Shown here piece by piece: positions 9,917-19,182 of a stretch of DNA of 64,000 bases; the stretch's first letter is position 1, and every line of letters starts with the position of its first letter. Location of the stretch: the NCBI GenBank assembly GCA_949825025.1, contig OX463781.1:37845950-37909949 (forward strand), in the 5' to 3' direction. The DNA is from Siphlonurus alternatus (Eukaryota > Arthropoda > Insecta > Ephemeroptera > Siphlonuridae). The notes beneath the pieces were generated by a model that was not told the DNA's origin, made no database searches, and worked only from the letters and a program-made list of their open reading frames with translations. The position numbers were made by a program, and so were the translations under genes.

Positions 9917-10140
9917 ATAATATAAATATAATGTATTTATGTACATATATTATGTATTGACAAAAAGGAATATTCTATAATATTTTTTTAAATAAAATTA
10001 ATATTTTAAAACTTTAACAATTATTTACATAATAATTGCATTCAATAATCAATTTGTAAAAAATTCTGTATCAATACAAACTTTATAAATATATAATATA
10101 TATTATAGATATTATAAACTGTTATAAATATCAAGCCATA

Positions 10141-10347
10141 ATGCACCGACTTAAATGTTATTGTCACTACCAACATATATGTGTCTGTGCTGCTGAGGTA
10201 GAGGCAGCGAGAATGAGAGTGATAAGAAGAGTGGTGTCCAGTGACCCAAAGGGGGGCCATAAACTGCAGGGGAAGACCTCACACCTCCCCCACTTCAGGG
10301 TCGAGACGCGCATCTACCCGCAGTACATCTCGAGACAGCCAAGATGA
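10141..10347 (+). CDS. Small Cys/His-rich ORF overlapping the ORF5 start (uncertain)
   Basis: A 68-codon ORF starts at ATG 10141. Residues 5-16 hold a Cys/His cluster (C-x-C-H-x2-H-x-C-x-C); the rest is basic (11 Arg after residue 20). Its TGA (10345-10347) overlaps the ORF5 ATG (10344-10346) as ATGA, an arrangement used for termination-reinitiation in some viruses and retroelements. The segment is GC-richer than its surroundings. It is short, no family is recognised, and the predicted ORF5 acceptor at 10297-10298 falls inside it, so it may simply be leader sequence. Confidence 0.3.
   Translation: MHRLKCYCHYQHICVCAAEVEAARMRVIRRVVSSDPKGGHKLQGKTSHLPHFRVETRIYPQYISRQPR
10275..10298 (+). promoter_or_regulatory. 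3' splice site upstream of ORF5
   Basis: A long pyrimidine tract, cctcacacctcccccacttcag, ends with AG at 10297-10298. It is the best acceptor by eye in this region. The ORF5 ATG at 10344 is the first ATG after it, 45 bases on. Splicing here is inferred. Confidence 0.5.
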
Positions 10348-11756
10348 CAACTGCACACATTAATCAAGATTGGCGTATTAGCAAAAGTTTAAACATAATT
10401 GATACAGAGACATTGAATGATATGCAAAACTCAGTAGTGGTGACTTTCAGTGATGAAAAATTACTAGATAATATCGATTCACTAAAAGAAATTTCATTGG
10501 CAGATCTTCCAAAAAAGGTAATACAAACAATCCATTTTCATGAAAATGGGCCATATTACTCATCAATAGAAAATAGAGTGGAACATTTTCCTCAATCAAT
10601 TTTGAATATGATAAATCAATTCATTGGCCCGCGTAGTATTTTAGGTGAGTCTCGTCACAACAAATATTTAAAAATATTTGGTGATCATGCATTTTACGAG
10701 GTACCAGACTTATCGGACCACATGACGGCCTATACGTCCCATAAACATCGATGCGATTATCATTACCATCATAGGGGGCATTGTACAGCCGCGCATGTGA
10801 GAGGATTGGTCAGACAAGTGTTCCCCGGAAATGATATATGGGCAGAACTGGAGCTGTCAAAAATGTGGTACTTTAAACTTCAGGAATACCCAATTCTTGA
10901 CATAAAAAAAGAAATACAATTCTCGTGCTGTTCCAAATTTGACGCACGACTCTCCACGCAGCGAAAAAAATCCAAAGAACTGGATTTCTTGGACCACGAG
11001 AAGGCAAACAAAAGGAAATCTAAATTAAGGTCGTTGAAGAGAGAACGAGAGGTGACGGAGATGAAAAACGCCGCAGAACGACTAACTCCGGCACACACAG
11101 TAGATGACATGAGTCAATCAAGCTCGATAACATCGGATCAACAGGCAACCAGCACAGAGAATGAACCCTTGGTTGACCAGCAGCAGTACAATTATCCCCT
11201 ACACGGCACCTTGGCGGAAGAGTATGAAAATTTTGACATCAACCCTCTTCCATTGTACGCAAATAGGGACGAGAACACCCAGCAAAATGTACCGTCATGT
11301 ACAAAAACACAAAGCGTTACTTCAACAATGTCATATGACATTCAAGAAAATTGGTTATTTCCCTACTACGATGCACCAGCACCAGGAAGTAGCAGCCAGG
11401 GCCTAATCACCTCCAACAGTTTCAACCAAGAAGCAACCACCCTCCCCACGCAACAGATGGTCTACTACGGGCCACCCGAGACAGCGGCCCACTACACCCC
11501 AGTGGAACAGGAAGTGGAAACGCCGCGCTACACTGACCTCTGCCTCGTCACGAGTACGCACGACACCCCACGTCCAGTGTACCAACAATGGCAAGATACA
11601 CCGAGAGTACCGGCAAACGAGACACAAGGTCAAGTAAACCAACAGCAACCGCCTCACGGTTACCATCAAATGGCCCAAAAACCTTCAGAACAAACACTTG
11701 ATGAATTTTTTAATGAGATTTATATGTATCTCAAAGACCATAATGATCAAAATTAA
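10344..11756 (+). CDS. ORF5: 470-aa protein of unknown function, basic middle and Gln-rich C-terminus
   Basis: The ATG at 10344 has A at -3. Residues 1-190 look globular and contain a His/Cys cluster at 133-151 (H133, H135, C137, H140, H142, H143, H146, C147, H151) that could bind zinc. A Cys pair (195-196) and a basic, coiled-coil-like segment (206-236, with RKKSK and KRKSKLR) follow, suitable as a nuclear localisation or nucleic-acid-binding region. Residues about 250-450 are disordered and rich in Gln, Pro, Thr and Ser, like a transactivation region, and the last 20 residues form an acidic amphipathic segment. The segment RGLVRQVFPG-x4-W faintly recalls the end of BEN domains, but I would not assign it. 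The 3' half is richer in C and G than gag-pol-env, hinting at separate origin. A regulatory accessory protein is a guess from layout. Confidence 0.6.
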   Translation: MTTAHINQDWRISKSLNIIDTETLNDMQNSVVVTFSDEKLLDNIDSLKEISLADLPKKVIQTIHFHENGPYYSSIENRVEHFPQSILNMINQFIGPRSILGESRHNKYLKIFGDHAFYEVPDLSDHMTAYTSHKHRCDYHYHHRGHCTAAHVRGLVRQVFPGNDIWAELELSKMWYFKLQEYPILDIKKEIQFSCCSKFDARLSTQRKKSKELDFLDHEKANKRKSKLRSLKREREVTEMKNAAERLTPAHTVDDMSQSSSITSDQQATSTENEPLVDQQQYNYPLHGTLAEEYENFDINPLPLYANRDENTQQNVPSCTKTQSVTSTMSYDIQENWLFPYYDAPAPGSSSQGLITSNSFNQEATTLPTQQMVYYGPPETAAHYTPVEQEVETPRYTDLCLVTSTHDTPRPVYQQWQDTPRVPANETQGQVNQQQPPHGYHQMAQKPSEQTLDEFFNEIYMYLKDHNDQN

Positions 11757-13274
11757 CGTCATAAAAATTAAAAAGTTTGTTCTCAATTTTATTAAAATTA
11801 TTAATTATTTTGGGCTATTAACTTTTCCTTAGTATCATTATTTTTTTAATGTTCTCTCCTTTTTGCACAAAAAAAAAAAAAAAAAAGATAATACACAGCA
11901 ATATTTAAATTTAAGGTAAATAGGTTTCTACAAAAATCGCAAATTTTGACACACAAATAATAATAAAAGAATATATTAATAAATATTGTGGCACGCTAAT
12001 ACAATTAATTATGAAATTTTAAGCAAATTATTTTAAAGACACTCTTAATATTGCATGATTTTTGTCCTGTATTCTAATACTGGGATTTTCTTATGTTACA
12101 GAAAGAACTCTATGTGTAATAATTTTGTGCATGCTCTTTTTCTTTAAAATAATTTTTTCTTTTCTTTAAAGAATTTTTTATGATTACATTAATAGTAAAC
12201 CTGTAGAAGGCATAAAATTGTCATTTGAGACACTTACGTAATTAAAGCACGGGTTAGTTTATAGTGGTAATTTATAATTTGTCAAAACATTTTAATTTTT
12301 CATCATTAATATTTTACATTTGTTTTCCCTAATGGTAGTTCTTACGGTAGCACTTACACATGAATTTATATATCCTGTATACATGTAAACCTATTTTATC
12401 AAAGTATACTTTCTTAATAATTGTACGCGTTATTTAAGCATTTATTGTTTCAAAAGTACACTCACGTCAGTATTTTCATGGAATTACTTTATTTTTAATC
12501 AGAGAATTTTATATTGAAATTTGCACAGGCAATATACTTAATCACTTGCCAGGCAAAATCATAATTTTATTTTAAGAGAAAGAACGAAATCATTGTCTAC
12601 ACATATTATTTAAAAACTGCAAGGGAGAGGAACGCGACACCCATGCGCGGCGTCATTTTTCTTCCATGTGTTTTACTTTTCAAAGACCTTGAGTCTTATC
12701 GTCTGTTGACAGCTTTTAATCCTGGCAAGCTAACTAAGTATGGAAGGTTTGTAAACCTTTGCCCATTATTATCAAAAGAAAAAAAATCTTAAATAACGCA
12801 TAGACTATATTTTTAATATTTTAGAATAGAATTTAGAGGGATTTTCTTTTATTCATTGAATAGTTTATTATTTCCGTACTATCCTACTAAAAACAAAAAA
12901 AAAATGTTTATTCAAGCATCTGTTTTGTTTTCAAATAAAAGTAATATAATATTATTTAAAAAGTCATAAATGTCCTATTATAATCTTAATTGATGTCAAA
13001 ATAAATAAATAAAAAGAAAAAGAAAAAAAAAAAAACAAAAAACAAAAAACAAAAAACAAAACAAAAAAATACTAGTGAATGATGAGAGAGGATTTTAGAT
13101 TTTTTTTTAAAAATCTAAATCTCAACCTGACATTAGTACGAAAATCTATTTGATTATAATTAAAAGAATAGGAAATACAATGACAACAGAGCTTGAATGA
13201 ATATTTTATTATTGCAAATTTTAAACAAACAAAAAAAAAAAAAAAATAGTAATGATTATTATTTTTTTTTACCT
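11757..13274 (+). other. Non-coding 3' region of the retroelement before the polypurine tract
   Basis: About 1.5 kb of AT-rich DNA with no convincing ORF, A-runs at 11870-11886 and 13026-13066, and a purine-rich stretch aagggagaggaac near 12620. It ends in the T-rich box at 13262-13270. I see no second gene here. Confidence 0.6.
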
Positions 13275-13286
13275 AGGAAAGAGGAG
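13262..13286 (+). promoter_or_regulatory. T-box and polypurine tract (plus-strand primer)
   Basis: A T-run (13262-13270) is followed by AGGAAAGAGGAG (13275-13286), which abuts the TG of the LTR. A T-rich box then a purine tract just before the 3' LTR is the standard site for priming plus-strand DNA synthesis. Confidence 0.82.
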
Positions 13287-13568
13287 TGTCACATTTAGTG
13301 GCATTTGCAACAATAATTGTAAAGCAAATTATCAATCAATTGTGTAAGCGCGACTATCGTGTGTACTTCATGGACTTCATGTACGCGTGGCCACTCTATA
13401 CTTCTTATCACGCGAGAGCGGCAACTCATCCCAGCGCGATACAGCGATAGCGCGAACCAAGCGACCACGCAACCTCGAGCCCGGCCGTTTGATTGTTGTC
13501 CCTACTGTCCCTGTAGGACAGTCACTACTATCTGTACAACAACATTGATTGTAATGAGAGCCGTTGAG

Positions 13569-13576
13569 TATATAAG
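13569..13576 (+). promoter_or_regulatory. LTR TATA box
   Basis: TATATAAG within a GC-richer U3; transcription would begin about 13597-13600, near the sequence tcacaatt. In the 5' LTR copy this would drive the genomic RNA. Confidence 0.7.
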
Positions 13577-13693
13577 TTGGGTGTTGAGTGATCACAATTA
13601 ACCAGCAGAACAACAAGCACCGCCGAGCTTCACTTGGTTATTGGACACTCTGCAGCCGATCACAACACACTAACATCTATACTCAGCGCTTCT

Positions 13694-13703
13694 CAATGTA
13701 AGT
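13694..13703 (+). promoter_or_regulatory. 5' splice donor in the LTR R region, overlapping a start-stop codon pair
   Basis: caatGTAAGT has a perfect intron-side donor, GTAAGT (13698-13703), about 100 nt after the predicted transcription start. The same bases read ATG TAA (13696-13701), a minimal upstream ORF present only in unspliced RNA. In the 5' LTR this donor could serve the env, ORF4 and ORF5 acceptors. Confidence 0.55.
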
Positions 13704-13734
13704 ACACTTAATGTATTTCATTATGCTATGTTAG

Positions 13735-13740
13735 AATAAA
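13735..13740 (+). terminator. LTR poly(A) signal
   Basis: AATAAA downstream of the TATA box and donor, followed by AT-rich sequence; cleavage about 13755-13765 would define the R/U5 border. Confidence 0.65.
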
Positions 13741-13999
13741 ATATTTTGAAATTGCAAGTCGATATTTATAATGTTGTTTATTGAATTTAACCCTTTCTCA
13801 ATCAAAGATCTCGGGTCCGTTACAGGACTTGGCTCAGAGTCATTGAATAATTAAAGTAAAATAGACCTCTCGCTGGATAGAGCCCATCGTAACGTGACAA
13901 TATAATTAATTTACAAATAATTTTCTGCTTACTTTTGCATGCCGTTTTGGTTCCAGGAACAACTTAATAAAATAAATGGATGGAATACAGAAAGTAGTA

Positions 14000-14002
<3 letters not shown>

Positions 14003-14092
<90 letters not shown>
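14003..14092. repeat. (GA)n microsatellite
   Basis: About 44 uninterrupted GA units. It gives spurious Ser-Leu repeat frames on the minus strand, which are not genes. Confidence 0.97.
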
Positions 14093-14097
<5 letters not shown>

Positions 14098-14184
14098 ATT
14101 GCAGAGCAATAATTGATTGTTTCATGATCACGCGAGTTGTCAGATACATTCAAGTTGAATGCTCTGGCAATTGCAAAGCTTGTC

Positions 14185-14345
14185 TTAAGCCTATATTACA
14201 CGATACAAATTTTCTGATTATTGTATACAATTTTTCCTTGCAAGAAAATTTTCTCTCAATGCAAACAAATGGAGATTAAATTTTCTTGTAAGGAAAAATT
14301 GTATACAATAATCAGAAAAATTGTATCGTGTAATACCGGCTTTAA
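14185..14345. mobile_element. MITE family A, TTAA-flanked palindrome, copy 1
   Basis: Inverted arms of about 60 bp begin after TTAA at 14185-14188 with GCCTATATTACACGATACAA and close with the matching TTGTATCGTGTAATACCGGC before TTAA at 14342-14345. TTAA duplications are typical of piggyBac-type elements. No coding capacity. A second copy lies near 51163-51290. Confidence 0.8.
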
Positions 14346-15056
14346 ATTGGAAAATATTCAATAAGCAGCTCAAGTTTGTTTTGAACGTGATTTCAATTTT
14401 AATGAGTTGATAACTTACGTAATTTAAGTTGGATATTATTTTTTCAAGAAATACATACATATATATATTTATTTATAATGAAGCTACTTGATGTTTCTTG
14501 TATCATTTATCTTCTATTATATGCTGTAATAGCTTTCTATATCACAAAACTGGGATTTTAAAATTTTCGTAACAAAAAATAAACATTTTAGCAGCGAACA
14601 TTATAGTTAAAAAGCTTTTTTTCTGTTTCATTTTTTAAAAAAAAATTAGTTTATAATAATGTAGAAAATAAGCATGGCATGAAAGTTGAAAATAATTAAA
14701 TTAAGCTGTATGATAGAAGTACTCAAGGCTTTACAAGAAATGTTTGTTTTCATTTGCAAATATATAATAAATAAAGAATACAGAAGAGAGAAAAGTATTG
14801 AGGAGAGAGGGAGAGACAGACTGAGAAATAGCGAAGCAGAATATTAAACAGCTTCTGCTTTTAATTTTATTTCTATAAATATAAGGTACGTTTTGCCACA
14901 TTGCATGAGATTTAGCAAATAATGCACCATTAATGCCAAAATATTAATTATATTTATAACAATAATGTCAAAGTATTATTTCATATTTGTGTATGACCTT
15001 TTTATTTTTATTCTATTATTATTAAACGGTATAAAAATAAATTTCATTCCTCGTCC
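14346..15056. other. AT-rich DNA, no gene seen
   Basis: No ORF with coding character. A short GA-rich patch lies at 14790-14830. Confidence 0.6.
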
Positions 15057-15683
15057 GCAATAATGAACCATCTGTTACCACGATCTTGTATGATCTGCTA
15101 TATCAGGTGAGCACATTTAAGGCTTAACCTGAGAAATTGGGACCAAAAATTTGTTACAAAACAGTTGTTTTTCAAATTAATTTGGTAGACTTACAACAAT
15201 CGTCCAATCAGCACTGATTTTTTTTTCAGAATTTTTTACGGTTTAATTACTATTAATTTATTCAAATGTGAATTTTGTATCCTTCCAATGTTATATTTGT
15301 TAATTAGAATTGAACTGAAAAAACTGAAGGACAGATTTTTTTACTTTTTTTTTTCTAAAACTTAATTTTTTAGGCTATTTTTCTGAATTGTTTTTATATT
15401 TTTCCAACCGTGGCGTTGATTGTTATAAATAAGTGATAAGAAATGTGGCAACGCTCTCAGGGACTGAAGTTACCACCCACTTCTCCCAGCTTCGCATTGC
15501 TAGTGCAACTAGCACTAGCACTTCTTTTTTATGGTGTGACCTTGACAAAAAAAAAATCTCAGGTTATACTTTAAGAGCTGTAAATAAATACAACATGAAA
15601 CTCATTTCACTTGAAATAGCAGAAAACTCGTTATTATTATCATACACATGAGATCGTAGTAGTAGATAGCTCATTATTGCGAA
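15057..15683. mobile_element. Inverted-repeat element, family L
   Basis: The left end, gcaataatgaaccatctg with ttaccacgatct just after it, is matched in reverse at the right end (gatcgtagtagtagatagctcattattgc). About 630 bp, non-coding. Related ends occur near 53380-53560. Confidence 0.5.
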
Positions 15684-16940
15684 CCAGAAATCACTTTGAA
15701 TCTATGGACGCTTCAAGTGTTCCCCGTCGGGAAAATTGTCTCCATTTCCAAATTAGAATTATTGTTCTCCATAACTATATTGAAACCATCTCCTACCCCC
15801 CATTTAGGGGTCTTCTGATAATGAATCATGAAATTATTTTCCTCTAAAAAATTTCTAAAATGTTAAAAAAAGCAATGGGGAATTCTCCTACATTTATTTT
15901 AATTTTTTTTCAGATGCTCTATGCCTTGAAACTAAATGTCCCAAAACAAAAAAGATTCAATTTTCAAAATTGGAGACATGAAATTTTTTTTAAAAATCTT
16001 CCTGCTTTTAAATTTAGCGCTAAAACATGACGTGGAAACTGCCTAGGAGGCGAAATTTTCCTGCAATAAATTTATATTTCCGATTATGATCACTCTTAAA
16101 GTAAACTGATATTAGGGACAAAACTATTGATACTGGGATAGAAAAACCCGCTGATTTCGATCGTGTTAATAAAATTTATAGCCAATCACTCCTTGACACT
16201 CAAACTATGATATCAGGCAGTTGTTGTGGGTTAACTAGGGAGTTTCTACGTCACAATTTTCAAGTTTGCGCGCGGGTTGCATACTTTGCCCTTATTCTAA
16301 TAATCCCTTCAGAGTCCCCAAATTTGAGTTAAAAAAGTTGAAACTTAAGTCAAACTTATTGTTAATATGTACCCTATCATAATATAGTAGTTAAATTAAA
16401 ATTTGAGTTGTAAGAGAATTCCCCATTTTGAGTTTCTTTACATATCATGGATAGGACGGTGGGAACACTACAAAATTAGCTGACTTGAAGCCTTTATTGT
16501 CATTTCTTGGTGAAAGTAAAAGAAGATAAGTGTCCTTTGAATAATATTTGTTAATATTGTGTTTTGCTTGTTGCGTGGCACCAGGTAATTAAAAAATAAA
16601 ATTGAAGGAACATTCTTTAATTACAACGGTAACACATTTTTTGTACAGTCATATGGGAATATTTATCATTACAATATTTGCAACACATATTTATTTTGGC
16701 ATTGATTTCATTTTTTTACATGCAACTGTTAGTAAATGTTGCGGAGAGATTTCTTAAAAAAATCACCTTTCACATTAAATTAATTAAAATTTTCATTTAA
16801 AATTTTCCATCAACAAATTGTTTCAATAATTAAAAAGTTAAAATATAACAAGTATTGTTGTATATTTATTTACGTGAATCAGTTAAATGCTAATGCTTTC
16901 ACACCCTAATATTTTTAGTAATTTGTAGCTACATTATAAT
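15684..16940. other. AT-rich DNA, no gene seen
   Basis: No coding signal on either strand and no clear repeat boundary. Confidence 0.6.
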
Positions 16941-17225
16941 TAGGTTGCCGGATTTCCAGTTATTGAAATTGTGATTTCCATCACTGACTCCAGTCCAATT
17001 TTTTCCTAAAAACAGTTTTCAATTTTCCTGAAAACAGTTCACTTTCAGTTCAGTAACGTAAAAACAGTTTTTTCGAGTTTTTTAAAAATTTCACCTTTTT
17101 AAACCCTCAAAAATATAATTTAGTTTTTTTTTTTTTTTCTGGCTGCGACGCATGTTACCCAGAAGCATTCAGAATGCCTATATATTTTATGCATTCATAT
17201 TTTGATATATTAAAATTTTAATATA

Positions 17226-17270
<45 letters not shown>

Positions 17271-17630
17271 TAATATATTTTGATTAAAGTACCATTGCAG
17301 AGAAGAAAATTCGTGAAACACCATCAATGTGGTGTCAAGATGGAGGAGGAAAAAAATAATAATGCAAATATTTAATTATAATTTTTATCACGAAAAACAT
17401 GCTTTTACAAGACAAAACTGCGTTTCCAGTTATCATAAACTGGAAAAAGTTTACAAAACTTGAGAAAACTTGAAAAAACTGAAACAGTTCTCACTTTTCA
17501 AAAACAGTTTTTTCCAGTTCACACTTTTTTGCATTTTTGGCAAAAAATGATTCGTGAACACTTGCAGTCAGAATCAATATATCATACATATTTGCATAAC
17601 TGATTGAAAAACTGGAGATCCGGCCCCTAA
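16941..17630. mobile_element. Inverted-repeat element with TAGGTTGCCGG ends
   Basis: The left end TAGGTTGCCGGATTTCCAGT is matched in reverse by actggagatccggcccct(a) at 17610-17630. Many scattered AAACAGTTTT / AACTG motifs form subterminal repeats on opposite strands, as in hAT-like non-autonomous elements. It encloses a (TA)n run at about 17228-17268. No clean 8-bp target duplication is visible, so the superfamily is uncertain. Confidence 0.55.
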
Positions 17631-18617
17631 TTTATAATACAAAAAAATGATTAAAATAAACAATATTTTTTTTATTCATCCTAAAAAAATCATATATTTA
17701 CTAGCTGGCAATCCATTTTTACAGTTGTGTTTTTACTGATGTCAATACATCAATTAATTTCAATTCAGTTGTCATTTATAATCTTTGTGTAATTAAAAAT
17801 TCCTTTTTCCCTTTTTATTTTTCGGCCCTTCTAAGTAAACTAAATAGTAATAATTCATACAAATAATTCTGAACCACACACACAAATATTTGTCACACAA
17901 AACATTTTACATACAATTATTTAATTTTTATTCCACGAATATGGAATTCAAGTTCTCTGCACATTATACGACGATGTATTTTTTTTTTCTGAAAACATAA
18001 TTTTAAAACAAAATATGATATAATTTAAGATAACAGCTTCGAAGTCAATAAAAAACGTTATGATAGCTCATAAGTCTCATAACGTATTATTTCTTCAAAA
18101 TAAATAAACACAATTTACAGCTAATAAACAGGATAATGTGCAATTATTATATTTATTTTCATATACATATATATTATATATATTAGCATTTATTTACAAA
18201 GCAAATGTATTACACTCAATTTTAAACATTTACCATTAAAAACAATCTAATTATTAACAACAATTACTTTCATTCTTATACATTAATTAACAGTTAATTA
18301 AATTATTCTTGCACATAACAAATAGTGCAAAATAGTCACATAAAAAATATACTGTACGTAAATATTACGATCGAAATTCGTAATTTTGTTACTTTGATAC
18401 AAAGTGCACACTTATATTGTTACATATACTCTTGGTACAAAGATATAAGATAAAAAAAATCGATTTGATTTTTATATTAATATTGGAAGTAGCAAAAGTT
18501 GTGAAGCATTTTTTTATATGGGTGGATTAGACTATTATTTAAAGTAGTTTCTTTATTAACTGTTGATATATTCAAGGGCTAATTCTCTATTGAACTTGAA
18601 TTCATCCAATACGGAAA

Positions 18618-18621
<4 letters not shown>
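17631..18621. other. AT-rich DNA, no gene seen
   Basis: No ORF with coding character and no obvious repeat. Confidence 0.55.
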
Positions 18622-18685
<64 letters not shown>

Positions 18686-18778
18686 ATGAATAAATGAATA
18701 AATGAATAAATGAATAAATGAATAAATGAATAAATGAATAAATGAATAAATGAATAAATGAATAAATGAATAAATGAA

Positions 18779-18853
<75 letters not shown>

Positions 18854-18877
18854 AAATAAATAAATAAATAAATAAAA
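18622..18877. repeat. Compound (AAAT)n microsatellite with an AATG-variant core
   Basis: About 64 tetranucleotide units. The outer parts are uniform aaat; the middle (about 18685-18780) alternates AAAT and GAAT in an 8-bp higher-order unit. The long Ile/Tyr/Leu/Phe reading frames here are artefacts. Confidence 0.95.
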
Positions 18878-19147
18878 TGTTGAAATTTGAAAACAACAAG
18901 CAAAAAAAACCTCTTTAACTAATAGGGGGGCGTTTCAACAAAACTGTTGTTTTCTAAGCCAATCAGAATTCAGAATTCAACCTCCATAAGCTGGAAGAAG
19001 GTGACCATATCTCCCAACAATAGAGAATTGGCCCTGGATATATATTTTTTCTCTGAGTGATGAGTTAAATACCGTATATTTACCAGCTTGCTAAGGCTTG
19101 GCAGCTGGCAGTGACCAAAATGTAAAATGATAATAAAGAAAAAATGC

Positions 19148-19182
<35 letters not shown>

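Larger units (their letters stand above)
1..13899 (+). mobile_element. Env-bearing Ty3/gypsy LTR retroelement with two post-env ORFs, 5' end off window
   Basis: Gag, protease-RT-RNase H-integrase, Env, two further ORFs, a polypurine tract and an LTR follow one another on the same strand. The RT-RNase H-integrase order, the YVDD box and the D,D(35)E integrase place it in Ty3/gypsy (Metaviridae). The LTR is preceded by a T-run and the purine tract AGGAAAGAGGAG, as expected for a 3' LTR, and its flanks (aggag before, atata after) do not match, which argues against a solo LTR. The 5' LTR, primer binding site and left target duplication lie left of position 1. At over 13.9 kb it is long for a gypsy element; the excess is the 4.7 kb between env and the LTR. 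Ownership of the two extra ORFs is an inference from position, strand and splice signals. Confidence 0.8.
13287..13899 (+). mobile_element. 3' LTR (613 bp)
   Basis: It starts TGTCAC and ends GTGACA, a 6-bp terminal inverted repeat with the usual TG...CA ends. It directly follows the polypurine tract. Within it the order is U3 (13287 to about 13597), TATA box, predicted start site, GTAAGT donor, AATAAA, then U5 ending in CGTAACGTGACA. U3 near the promoter is far richer in G and C than the surrounding DNA. The 5' LTR lies outside the window, so identity between the two, and hence age, cannot be measured here. Confidence 0.85.

Noticed and set aside
10930..11000. BEN-domain assignment for ORF5
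   Set aside because: Only a faint resemblance at residues 153-166; not enough to name the family.
11403..11678. 91-codon minus-strand ORF opposite ORF5
   Set aside because: Antisense of the Gln/Pro-rich tail; no domain and a compositional cause.
13359..13616. 80- and 79-codon ORFs on both strands
   Set aside because: They fall in the U3 promoter region of the LTR and lack any domain.
13287..13899. Solo LTR unrelated to the upstream genes
   Set aside because: It has a polypurine tract and T-box directly upstream and no matching target duplication on its flanks, which fits a 3' LTR. Not fully excluded without the 5' LTR.
13906..14153. Minus-strand ORFs of Ser-Leu repeats
   Set aside because: They are frames through the (GA)n microsatellite; the same applies at 27758-28127 and 40686-40892.
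18556..18903. Long Ile/Tyr/Leu/Phe ORFs on the minus strand
   Set aside because: Tetranucleotide microsatellite frames without stops; no coding character.
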